NCBI GenBank assembly: GCA_030426545.1
Contig: JAUHYL010000036.1
Span: 1-40,917, forward strand
DNA length: 40,917 nt
From: Gammaproteobacteria bacterium
GTDB lineage: Bacteria; Pseudomonadota; Gammaproteobacteria; Pseudomonadales; Halieaceae
Reading direction: 5' to 3'
Positions 30,908-38,351 of this stretch are shown here, piece after piece (within the stretch, counting starts at the first letter, position 1; each line of letters starts with the position of its first letter). The notes under the pieces were generated by a model. It ran no database searches and had not been told where the DNA came from. It was given only the letters and a program-made list of their open reading frames with translations. The position numbers and the translations under genes were made by a program.

Positions 30908-32209
30908 CTATTCGACAAAGGCATCGGCCAGCTGCTGCACGATATCGCCGGCGGTAACGATGCGATCGCCATCATCGTGGGCGGCGGTACCGCCCATCCC
31001 CTGCATCAACGTGAGATCGACGTCCTTCCCTTCCGCACGCAGCGCCGCAACCGTGCATTTTTCGCGCGGCCTTGCCGCCGTAAAATCCCAGCCGAATTCG
31101 CGCATGGCGTTGCCGTGCGTCATCTGGTCGATCTCGTCACCGGGCACGCCATCGAGGCTCTCCCACAGGACCTCCGGCGAGCGCGGCCAGGTCGTATCCG
31201 AGTGCGGGTAGTCGCACTCCCACAGTATCGTTTCCACGCCCACCAGGTCGCGATTGCGCACACCCGCCTTGTCGTCGATAAAGCAATTCAGAATATGCTC
31301 GCGAAACACCTCGCTGGGCAGCTTGTCTGCGAAATTCTGGTGCGTCCAGGCGCGGTGATGCTGGTAGGTATAGTCCGCCCGCTCCAGGAAGTAAGGCACC
31401 CAGCCAATACCACCCTCAGAGAGCGCAAACTTCAGCGTGGGATAGCGGCGCAAGATCGTGGAAAACAGCAGGTCAGCGGCAAGATTGACGATGCTGATCG
31501 GGGTGGTACTGATCATTACCTCCACCGGCGCATCCATGGTGGTAAAAATCATGCCGCCGCCTGAGCCGATGTGGATCAGGATGACCATGCCCTCATCGAC
31601 ACAGGCCTGCCAGAACGGCTCCCAGTACTCACTGTGCAGACTGGGCAGGCCGAGCTTGTCCGGGTTCTCGGTAAAACTGACCGCGCGGCAGCCCTTTTTC
31701 GCCACGCGACGCACCTCGTCGGCCATGGCCTGCGGATCCCAGATCGCCGGCATGGCCAGCGGAATAAATCGATCGGGGTGGCTCCCTGCCCACTCGTCGA
31801 TGTGCCAGTCGTTGTAGGCCTGCAACATCACCCGCGCCAGGGTCTTGTCCTCACAGCCATTCCACAGCTGGCCGACGAAACCGGGAAACGACGGAAAACA
31901 GATCGATCCGAGTACGCCGTTGGCGTTCATATCCGCCACGCGTGCATCGACGTCGTAACAGCCCTTGCGGAGCTGATCGTAGGATGTCGGCTCTACCCCG
32001 TACTCTTCGGGCACGCGCCCCACCACCGCGTTGAGCCCAATGTTCGGCAGCTTCTGGCCGTTGAACTCCCACACGTCACACCCGCTGGGCAGGCGCGTGA
32101 CCTTCGGCGCCCTGTTTTTATATTCCTCGGTCAGGTGATGCCTGAACATATCCGGCGGCTCCACCACGTGGTCATCGACGCTTACCAGGATCATGTCTTC
32201 CATTTGCAT
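30908..32209 (-). CDS. Amidohydrolase-2 family metal-dependent hydrolase
   Basis: A 433-residue TIM-barrel enzyme of the PF04909 group, which includes decarboxylases and hydrolases acting on aromatic or cyclic acids. SVDDHVVEPPDMF (10-22) is the first metal motif, MVILIHIGSGGG the central His, and LWECDYPHSD the last Asp/His. SICFPSFPGFVGQLW and the FALSEGGIGWVPYFLERAD stretch are typical of the subgroup found near steroid and fatty acid catabolic genes. AAGGAG lies 8 bases before the ATG. It faces a well-formed promoter with an operator and precedes the TetR gene. Reaction is unknown; ring opening or decarboxylation of a cyclic CoA ester or acid is a guess. Confidence 0.92.
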   Translation of the reverse strand: MQMEDMILVSVDDHVVEPPDMFRHHLTEEYKNRAPKVTRLPSGCDVWEFNGQKLPNIGLNAVVGRVPEEYGVEPTSYDQLRKGCYDVDARVADMNANGVLGSICFPSFPGFVGQLWNGCEDKTLARVMLQAYNDWHIDEWAGSHPDRFIPLAMPAIWDPQAMADEVRRVAKKGCRAVSFTENPDKLGLPSLHSEYWEPFWQACVDEGMVILIHIGSGGGMIFTTMDAPVEVMISTTPISIVNLAADLLFSTILRRYPTLKFALSEGGIGWVPYFLERADYTYQHHRAWTHQNFADKLPSEVFREHILNCFIDDKAGVRNRDLVGVETILWECDYPHSDTTWPRSPEVLWESLDGVPGDEIDQMTHGNAMREFGWDFTAARPREKCTVAALRAEGKDVDLTLMQGMGGTAAHDDGDRIVTAGDIVQQLADAFVE

Positions 32210-32267
32210 GGGCTAGTCTCCTTGCATCAGGACAGCAAACCGCGCCGCCGTAAACTCTGTGTCAGCG

Positions 32268-32296
32268 AGTATCTGACGGGTCGTCAGATTTTGCAA
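32268..32296 (-). promoter_or_regulatory. Amidohydrolase promoter with palindromic operator in the spacer
   Basis: On the minus strand TTGCAA (-35, 32291-32296) and GATACT (-10, 32268-32273) are 17 bases apart. The spacer and first bases of the -10 form a perfect palindrome at 32271-32289: ATCTGACG-ACC-CGTCAGAT as read on the minus strand. A repressor bound there would block RNA polymerase. The next gene but one on the same transcript encodes a TetR protein, its likely binder. Confidence 0.68.
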
Positions 32297-32320
32297 GCGC
32301 CGGACACGCGAGTAGCGGCG

Positions 32321-33541
32321 TCAGGCCACCACCCCGGCCACTTTCAGCTCGATCATCCGCTCAACGTCAATGCCGGCCTCGGCCAGGATCTCGTCGCAAT
32401 GCTCATTAAACTCGGGCGCCCGGCGCGTGGTTGCCGGCGTGCCATCGAACTGCACCGGGGTGGCCACGAGGTCAAATGCTGTTCCCTCGCGCGTGGCGCT
32501 TGAGGTGATATAGCCGTTCGCCTGCACCTGGGCGTCTGAGGCAACCTCAACGGTGTTCTGTACCGGCGCCCATTGTCCCTGCAGCGTTTGAAACGTTTCC
32601 GTCCACTGGGCCAGCGTGCGTTTGGCGATCTCCTGGCGAATGATGTCCCCCGCTGCCCCGGCATTGGCCGACAGGTTTTCATGGGAATTGAAACGCTCGT
32701 CGTCGATCAGTTCCTCGCGCCCGAGATGGCGACAGAAATCGGGCCAGTACTTGAAGCCCTGCAACATCACCAGGGAGATGAAGCGCTCGTCAGAGGTCTG
32801 GTACAAACCGGTCAGGGGGTTGCTGGAACCTGTGCTGGCCCCGGCGCCGAGCATCCACGGCTTGCCGCTCTGCGCCGACAGGGCGATGGCGGGACCAATG
32901 GACCACACGCCCGCCGCCAACAGGGACACATCCACCACCGAGGTCTCCCCCGTGCGCTCGCGCTTGAACAGCGCCGCGGCAATACCACCGGCAATCGTCA
33001 TACCGCCGATAGAATCGCCGAAGCCGGGGCCAGGCTGCGGCAGCACAAATCCCATGCCGGGCGGGCTGACGCTTTGCGCACAGCCGCTACGGCACCAGAA
33101 GCTGGTCATGTCGTAGCCGCCCTTGTTGCCGTCCGGCCCCCTGGGGCCCGAAGCGGTACCGCGCACATAGATGATATCGGGATTGTGTGCGCGGATATCG
33201 GCGATATCGATACGCAGTTTTTCCAGCACCATGGGCAACTTGTTGGCGAGAAAAACGTCACAGGTTTTGGCCAGCTCGTAGAGCACTGCCACACCCTCCT
33301 CGCTGGCGAGGTCCAGGCCGATGGAACGTTTGCCGCGATTGGCGTGCTCATTGAGCACGTGTACCCCGCCGCTCAAATCCAGCACCCCGGTGCTACCGAG
33401 GCCACGCATGGCGTCACCGCGCTCGTGATGCTCCACCTTGATCACGTCGGCGCCCCAGTCGGAGAGAATTGCAGAGGCCGCCGGTACGAACATGTGCTCA
33501 GCCACCTCCAGCACGCGCACACCTTTCATTACATCTGTCAT
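32321..33541 (-). CDS. CaiB/BaiF (class III) CoA-transferase
   Basis: Transfers CoA between carboxylic acids. The 406-residue protein has GVRVLEVAEHMFVPAAS at the N-terminus, WGADVIKVEHHERGDAMR, NRGKRSIGLDLAS, and the active-site Asp144 in KGGYDMTSFWCRSG, the position of the catalytic Asp in formyl-CoA transferase. The chosen start (MTDVMKGVRV) has AGGGTGGG upstream; longer frames add shadow sequence. It faces away from the crotonase gene, with a 26-bp dyad in the gap, and is followed on the same strand by the amidohydrolase gene 111 bases later. It probably activates the pathway acid by CoA exchange. Confidence 0.93.
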   Translation of the reverse strand: MTDVMKGVRVLEVAEHMFVPAASAILSDWGADVIKVEHHERGDAMRGLGSTGVLDLSGGVHVLNEHANRGKRSIGLDLASEEGVAVLYELAKTCDVFLANKLPMVLEKLRIDIADIRAHNPDIIYVRGTASGPRGPDGNKGGYDMTSFWCRSGCAQSVSPPGMGFVLPQPGPGFGDSIGGMTIAGGIAAALFKRERTGETSVVDVSLLAAGVWSIGPAIALSAQSGKPWMLGAGASTGSSNPLTGLYQTSDERFISLVMLQGFKYWPDFCRHLGREELIDDERFNSHENLSANAGAAGDIIRQEIAKRTLAQWTETFQTLQGQWAPVQNTVEVASDAQVQANGYITSSATREGTAFDLVATPVQFDGTPATTRRAPEFNEHCDEILAEAGIDVERMIELKVAGVVA

Positions 33542-33592
33542 CGCTACCCACCCTGGACTATGGACCGAAAAAGTATGGATGCCCGTCACAGG

Positions 33593-33618
33593 TTTTACAA
33601 GGCGAGCGTCATGTAAAA
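33593..33618. promoter_or_regulatory. Dyad TTTTACA-N12-TGTAAAA between divergent CoA-transferase and crotonase genes
   Basis: Perfect 7-bp arms with a 12-bp centre lie in the 249-bp gap between two divergently transcribed genes. Arm centres are 19 bp apart, close to two helical turns, as expected for a dimeric regulator. No known consensus was recognised. Confidence 0.5.
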
Positions 33619-33790
33619 GGCGTTCACTGCCGATTGCGCGGGTGTTCGCCGGCATCAAAGCACACACGGCAGCCAGGTCGGCAGCACAACGTGGCGAGCA
33701 TACGGCAGTGCGGTGCGTGTGCAGGAACTTGCTACACTGTGGCTTCAGGCGACACCCCAATTTTCGTGTTCGACCCACAGGAGAGCCATC

Positions 33791-34585
33791 TTGGATTACT
33801 CACACTACGCCGAGCGTCACCACCTCACCGTCCGTATCGAAGATCGTGTTGCTATCGTCACGCTGGATCGACCCGAGGTGCACAATGCCGTCAACCACGC
33901 TCTGCATGTCGGCCTGGAAAGGATCTTCCGCGACCTCGCCCACGACAAGACGGTGGGCGCTATCGTTCTCACGGGTAAGGGCAAGTCCTTCTGTGCCGGT
34001 GGTGACGTGAAGGGCTTCGGCAACGAGGATGACCGCCCTGTCGATCAACTGCGCGGCACACGTTACCTGGTGCAGGAAATGGTCAACTGCGAAGCACCCG
34101 TGATCGCCGCGGTGAACGGCACAGCGGCGGGCCTGGGCGCTACACTCGCGCTGCTGTGCGACGTGATTTACATGGCGGACAGCGCCCGCATTGGCGACAC
34201 CCACGTCAAGATGGGATTGGTCGCCGGTGATGGCGGCGCGGTGATCTGGCCGCTGCTAATAGGCCCGCATCGCGCCAAGGAACTGCTCATGTCCGGCACA
34301 CTGGTGCCCGGCCCCCGGGCAGCGGAGATGGGCCTGGTTAACCACTGTGTCGCAGATGACGCGGTGCTGGACGAAGCCGTGGCGTTTGCGCGCGGCCTGG
34401 CCAGTGGCCCCATCGCGGCAATACGCTGGACCAAGATGGCCATCAACCAGGGTATCCAGCAGGCAATCAACAACACGCTTAACTTTTCTGTCGCTGCGGA
34501 GCACCTGTCGGCGCATACACAGGACATGCAGGAGGCGGTCAGCGCCTTTGCCGAAAAGCGCGATCCGAACTTTACCGGGTACTGA
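33791..34585 (+). CDS. Crotonase-fold enzyme lacking both classical catalytic glutamates
   Basis: A 264-residue crotonase. The frame is set by a TTG preceded by AGGAGAG at 5 bases, giving MDYSHYAERHHLTVRIEDRV. The CoA-binding and oxyanion parts are normal (VTLDRPEVHNAVN, CAGGDVKGFG, AVNGTAAGLGATLALLCDV). The two Glu residues that activate water in rat crotonase are replaced: Thr118 at the first position (GLGATL) and His138 at the second (GDTHVKMG). It therefore should not act as an ordinary hydratase; isomerase, hydrolase, retro-Claisen or other CoA-ester chemistry is likely. It is divergent from the CoA-transferase. Confidence 0.9.
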   Translation: MDYSHYAERHHLTVRIEDRVAIVTLDRPEVHNAVNHALHVGLERIFRDLAHDKTVGAIVLTGKGKSFCAGGDVKGFGNEDDRPVDQLRGTRYLVQEMVNCEAPVIAAVNGTAAGLGATLALLCDVIYMADSARIGDTHVKMGLVAGDGGAVIWPLLIGPHRAKELLMSGTLVPGPRAAEMGLVNHCVADDAVLDEAVAFARGLASGPIAAIRWTKMAINQGIQQAINNTLNFSVAAEHLSAHTQDMQEAVSAFAEKRDPNFTGY

Positions 34586-34606
34586 GACGCGCTGCCGCAG
34601 GCTGCA

Positions 34607-35455
34607 CTATTGCAGCTCTGCCATTTCGGCGAATCGTTCCAGCCCGGCGACCGCTTCGCTGCCACGCTCCCAGGGTGTTACCACCAGGCGCGTCACGCCC
34701 ACTGCCTCCCAGCGCGCAAGTTCCTCCCGATCACGGGCGGCGCCCCCGGTGATGACCTCGATATCCTCGAGGTCGCGATTCTCAGCGCGCAGTGCTATGC
34801 GCAGGCGCGCAAGCACCGGTTCGATGCTTTCGGGCGTGTAACCGATGCCATACCAGCCCTGGGCATGGCGGGCGACGCGGCGGAACGCGGCATCAGATTC
34901 TCCACCCACGTGTATCGGCGGATGGGGGCGCTGCACCGGTTTGGGTTCAAAGCGCACCGAATCGAAGGCATAGAACTCCCCCGCGTGTTGAACATTGGCT
35001 TCTGTCCACAGGCGTTTGCACACGGCCAGGGCTTCATCCAGCCTTCTTCCCCGCGTCGCCGGGTCCAGGCCGGTGGCACGCCACTCGGTGCGCAGCCAAC
35101 CCGCACCCACCCCGATTTCGGCGCGGCCGCCAGACACAATATCCAGCGTTTGCACAGCGCGCGCTGCTATAAAGGGGTGTCGCAGTCCCAGCAGGTAGAC
35201 GTTGGTCCCCAGGCGGATACGCGAGGTTTTTGCGGCGAGAAACGACAGGTAGGCAAAGACATCAAACAGCGGGGTCTGCGGCGGCACGGGCGGATGTTCC
35301 ATCTCGGTAAAGGGTGAACCGCCCATCGCTTCCGGGAAGATCAGGTGCTCCGGCATCCACAGGGATTCGTAACCGCAGCGTTCTGCCGCCAGCGCCACGT
35401 TCAAAAAATGGCGCGGGTTCAGCATGCCGATGGAGGTGCCGATTTTCAGGGTCAT
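34607..35455 (-). CDS. LLM class (luciferase-like) flavin-dependent oxidoreductase
   Basis: A 282-residue TIM-barrel protein of the F420/FMN luciferase-like family (TIGR03619 type). It begins LKIGTSIGMLNPRHFLNVA; then GYESLWMPEHLIFPEAMGG, LGTNVYLLGLRHPFIAARAVQ, IGVGAGWLRTEW and PPIHVGGESDAAFRRVARH follow in family order. Members use FMN or F420 and can be dehydrogenases or monooxygenases. The ATG chosen starts at the conserved beta-strand; a further upstream start adds an unlike leader. It is convergent with the crotonase gene (21-base gap) and divergent from the first acyl-CoA dehydrogenase of the pair. Confidence 0.91.
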   Translation of the reverse strand: MTLKIGTSIGMLNPRHFLNVALAAERCGYESLWMPEHLIFPEAMGGSPFTEMEHPPVPPQTPLFDVFAYLSFLAAKTSRIRLGTNVYLLGLRHPFIAARAVQTLDIVSGGRAEIGVGAGWLRTEWRATGLDPATRGRRLDEALAVCKRLWTEANVQHAGEFYAFDSVRFEPKPVQRPHPPIHVGGESDAAFRRVARHAQGWYGIGYTPESIEPVLARLRIALRAENRDLEDIEVITGGAARDREELARWEAVGVTRLVVTPWERGSEAVAGLERFAEMAELQ

Positions 35456-35558
35456 TCGGTATTCTGTCCCGGCCTGTCGGTTAGCGCTGCTGCCCATTCG
35501 CGAGCCCGCGCCTTGTTAGCACTCTGTTGCAAGAGGTGTTCGCCACCCCTTCTTTATC

Positions 35559-35580
35559 AAGACACCTGTCTTACTATACT
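35559..35580 (+). promoter_or_regulatory. Palindrome and -10 element before the acyl-CoA dehydrogenase pair
   Basis: AAGACA-CC-TGTCTT (35559-35572) is a perfect inverted repeat directly before TATACT (35575-35580), a good -10 hexamer 11 bases before the ATG. No convincing -35 is present. A regulator bound in the spacer is plausible. Confidence 0.45.
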
Positions 35581-35591
35581 ATCTCGCAACT

Positions 35592-36644
35592 ATGGACCTA
35601 CTGCCAAGCCAGGAACAACAACAGATTGTCGACGCAGCTCGGCACTTTCTCGAGGGTGAGTTTCCGCTGGCTGACGCTCTGCAACTGGCCGAGGGTGAAT
35701 CGCGAATTACCCGCGAGCACCTGACGCGCATCGCCGAACTGGGCTGGATCGGTATCGGTCTGGAAGAAGCCTGGGGCGGTGTCGGTTACGGCCTCTGCGA
35801 AGAAGCACTGCTGTTTGTCGAACTCGGCCGTGCGCTGCTGCCGCCCAGTATCCTGTGCAGCGTACTGGGCGCACGCATCGCGGCGGCCGGCAGTACGCGA
35901 GGCGACGCGGCCGAAATGGGCAGGGTGACGGGCACTATTCTGTCCGGACACTGCAAAATAGCAGCGGCCGTACCTCGCACGTCGACCAGTGCGAGCATCG
36001 GCGACGTCGTCAGCGGTGAGTTTATGCTTTACGAGGCCGGGGATGCGGACTTCGCACTTATGTGCAACACCGGCGGCGCCGCGCTGGTAAGCCTGTCGGC
36101 ACTGAAATCACTGACACCCGTTAGCTGTATCGACCCCACACTGAGCGCGGCAACGTTTGCAGCCGACGCCATCGAGGCCAGCGCGTTCATCGCCACGGCG
36201 CAGGACGATCTATACCATCGCGGTGCGCTGCTCTGCGCCGCGCTGCTGCTGGGCATTGCCGAGGCAACCCTGCAGCGATCGGTGGACTACGCAAAGGAGC
36301 GCGAGCAATACGGTAAACCCATCGGCAGCTTTCAGGCGATCAAACACTATTGTGCCGACATGGCGATTCGCTGCGAGTCGCTGCGCGCCATGCTGTACTA
36401 CGCCAGCGTAAAACTCGCACAGGGGGATGACAGCGGCCGTTTTGACGTACACACCTGCAAGGCGCTCGCCGTGAACTACGCGCAGCTCAATGCCAATACT
36501 GCCGTGCAGATCCACGGCGGCATGGGTTACACGCAGGAGATGGACATCCACCTGTTCGTGAAGCGCGCTCAGGTACTGGCGGGCTTGTTTGGTGGCGAGC
36601 GCCAGCATTTGCGCGACCTGCTTGCCCAGCCGCGGCCGGATTAG
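35592..36644 (+). CDS. Acyl-CoA dehydrogenase, probable small subunit of a heteromeric pair
   Basis: A 350-residue acyl-CoA dehydrogenase. It starts MDLLPSQEQQQIVDAARHFL. The central beta domain is shortened and lacks the usual T-E-P-x-A-G-S-D motif, while the C-terminal FAD-binding helices are intact (ERNQYG-type EREQYGKPIGSFQAIKH and IHGGMGYTQEMDIHLFVKR). Proteins of this make-up in actinobacterial steroid degradation pair with a second, motif-complete subunit to form alpha2beta2 enzymes (FadE28-29, FadE26-27). The next gene, 12 bases on, encodes just such a partner, so the two probably form one enzyme for a bulky side chain. Confidence 0.92.
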   Translation: MDLLPSQEQQQIVDAARHFLEGEFPLADALQLAEGESRITREHLTRIAELGWIGIGLEEAWGGVGYGLCEEALLFVELGRALLPPSILCSVLGARIAAAGSTRGDAAEMGRVTGTILSGHCKIAAAVPRTSTSASIGDVVSGEFMLYEAGDADFALMCNTGGAALVSLSALKSLTPVSCIDPTLSAATFAADAIEASAFIATAQDDLYHRGALLCAALLLGIAEATLQRSVDYAKEREQYGKPIGSFQAIKHYCADMAIRCESLRAMLYYASVKLAQGDDSGRFDVHTCKALAVNYAQLNANTAVQIHGGMGYTQEMDIHLFVKRAQVLAGLFGGERQHLRDLLAQPRPD

Positions 36645-36656
36645 GAAACTCTCGCA

Positions 36657-37820
36657 ATGAACCTTGATTTCAGCCCAGAGCAAGTCGAATTTCGCGAGCG
36701 CGTTCGCGACTGGCTGCATGACAATGTCCCGGCCGAGAAGCGTCCACCGGATGGTGCCGAGGGGCGCGCCTTCGATCTCGCCTGGCAACAAACGCTGTAC
36801 CGGGGCGGTTGGGCGGGCATCAACTGGCCAAAAGAATACGGCGGCCAGGGCCTGGATACGTTTCAGCAACTTATTTTTCTGATGGAGTACTCGCGCTGTG
36901 GCGCGCCCGGTGATCACTATCGCTTCAACGGACTCAACCTCGCAGGGCCAACGATCATTGCCTGCGGTGACGAGGCGCAGAAAGCCACCTACCTGCCGCC
37001 CATCCTCAAGGGCGAAGTCATCTGGTGCCAGGGTTTTTCGGAACCGGGCGCGGGATCGGATCTCGCCTCGCTGAAAACGCGTGCCGTGATCGAGGGTGAC
37101 GAGATGATTGTCACCGGCTCCAAGATCTGGACCAGCTGGGCGCGCTTCGCCGATTGGCAGCAGCTACTGGTGCGAACTGACCCGGATGCGCCCAGGCACC
37201 AGGGCATTACCTGGGTGATCAATCGCATGGACAACCCCGGCATGGACATTCGTCCCATTCGCGATATGGCCGGCGGTACGGATCTGCACGAGGTGTTTTA
37301 CGACCAGGTGCGCATTCCACTGCAAAACGTGGTGGGCGGCTTGAACAACGGCTGGAAAGTCAGCATGGCACAGCTGTCCTTTGAACGCGGTACCGCGTTC
37401 ATGCCATCGCAGATCGAAACCCAGAACACCATAGAAGCGCTCATAGAGCTAGCCAAAACCCGTCGCCTGGAGGACGGGCGCTACGCCATCGAAGATGACC
37501 ACATCGCCTATCAGCTGGCTACGCTGCGCGCGGAAATCCGCTCGCTGCTAGCAATGACGCTGCTGGGTATATCACGCAACGAGCGCCTGGCCATGCCCGG
37601 CCCGGAGGGCTCAATGCTGAAGCTGTTTCAGTCGGAGCTCTACAAACGCATCACGGCGCTGGCACTGGATATCCTGGGGCCGGACCGTACCGCGCTGGAT
37701 GAGCTGGCAGGGCGCTGGCCGCGAGCTTTTCTGGGCTCCTTCGCCAACACCCTGGGGGGAGGCACCTCCGAAGTCATGCGCAATATCATTGGCGAGCGCT
37801 GCCTGGGCCTGCCGCGTTAA
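36657..37820 (+). CDS. Acyl-CoA dehydrogenase, probable large subunit of a heteromeric pair
   Basis: A 387-residue acyl-CoA dehydrogenase with MNLDFSPEQVEFRERVRDWL at the N-terminus, WCQGFSEPGAGSDLASLKT at the flavin site, SFERGTAFMPSQIE in the middle and LGGGTSEVMRNIIGERCLG at the C-terminus. The terminal Glu of medium-chain type is replaced by Gly (GGGTSE); the Glu in FERG may serve as base. AGGA lies 10 bases before the ATG. The upstream gene is 12 bases away and encodes the likely small subunit. It resembles the FadE26/FadE28 side of the actinobacterial heterotetramers that oxidise steroid side chains; the resemblance is by motif and layout only. Confidence 0.93.
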   Translation: MNLDFSPEQVEFRERVRDWLHDNVPAEKRPPDGAEGRAFDLAWQQTLYRGGWAGINWPKEYGGQGLDTFQQLIFLMEYSRCGAPGDHYRFNGLNLAGPTIIACGDEAQKATYLPPILKGEVIWCQGFSEPGAGSDLASLKTRAVIEGDEMIVTGSKIWTSWARFADWQQLLVRTDPDAPRHQGITWVINRMDNPGMDIRPIRDMAGGTDLHEVFYDQVRIPLQNVVGGLNNGWKVSMAQLSFERGTAFMPSQIETQNTIEALIELAKTRRLEDGRYAIEDDHIAYQLATLRAEIRSLLAMTLLGISRNERLAMPGPEGSMLKLFQSELYKRITALALDILGPDRTALDELAGRWPRAFLGSFANTLGGGTSEVMRNIIGERCLGLPR

Positions 37821-37872
37821 GTACCGCTCTCATGGCGCCGGGGTCATCCTCAGATCGAATAGCGCGCCATAA

Positions 37873-37997
37873 CCTATAGGCATATGTAAATTATATATAC
37901 ATTCTATTAGTGCATATCACTCGGATTAGGGCTAATTTGTCCCTGACTGCTCTCCTACACGGGTTCAGGAACGAACCCCCGGCGCTATAAACGCCGG
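37873..37997. promoter_or_regulatory. AT-rich intergenic region with several dyads and two adjacent hairpins
   Basis: The gap after the dehydrogenase pair is strikingly AT-rich at 37873-37920. It holds CCTATAGG (37873-37880), ATGTA-N9-TACAT (37884-37902) and a repeated GCATAT. Two perfect hairpins then lie back to back: GGGTTC-N6-GAACCC (37961-37978) and CCGGCG-N7-CGCCGG (37979-37997). No U-run follows. It could combine the terminator of the dehydrogenase pair with the promoter of the short secreted reading frame downstream. Confidence 0.5.
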
Positions 37998-38044
37998 CAT
38001 AACAACAGGACGGGAAGCAGCCAATTTATGGGGCGGAACGGTCG

Positions 38045-38344
38045 GTGGTACGAGTGAAATACCTGGCGATAACCCTGATTCTGGGATCCTTGATCGCGCC
38101 AGCGCAGGTACTGGCTGGCGACGGTCCGAGCTTACACTGCGGTGTAAGCCTGGGTGGCACGGAGCTTACCCAGCGGCGGGTATCCAAATCCGATAAGGAT
38201 TTGTCACAGCTGCAATATCTGCCCGGACCTCAGGTCGCAAAACTCGTCGGCCGTTCAACCCCGCCTTCTTTCAAGAAAACCAGCCGGCCCAGCCGCCTGC
38301 CTGCCACGTTCACCATCGCCATCATCGGCTGCACCTGGCGCTAG
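38045..38344 (+). CDS. Small secreted protein or remnant (99 aa), unknown
   Basis: A short frame with a convincing Sec signal peptide (VKYLAITLILGSLIAPAQVLAGDG). The mature part, about 70 residues, contains HCGVSLGGTELTQRRVSKSD and then a Pro/Arg/Ser-rich stretch of low similarity to anything I recognise. Two GTG starts are possible (38045 or 38054). Two perfect hairpins occur inside it: CTTACAC-TGCG-GTGTAAG and CAAATCC-GATAA-GGATTTG. It may be a real small exported protein or the 5' end of a decayed larger gene; if it is not coding, the interval 37821-38351 has no gene. It converges on the SDR gene with 7 bases between them. Confidence 0.4.
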   Translation: MVRVKYLAITLILGSLIAPAQVLAGDGPSLHCGVSLGGTELTQRRVSKSDKDLSQLQYLPGPQVAKLVGRSTPPSFKKTSRPSRLPATFTIAIIGCTWR

Positions 38345-38351
38345 CCAGCGT

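Noticed and set aside
30752-32503. Plus-strand frames opposite the amidohydrolase gene
   Set aside because: They overlap a gene with intact metal motifs and show no recognisable domains or start signals.
37921-38040. Possible riboswitch (c-di-GMP GEMM type) because of GGACGGGAAGCAGCC after two hairpins
   Set aside because: The conserved GEMM core and its tetraloop receptor are not present in the required order, so only the hairpins are reported.
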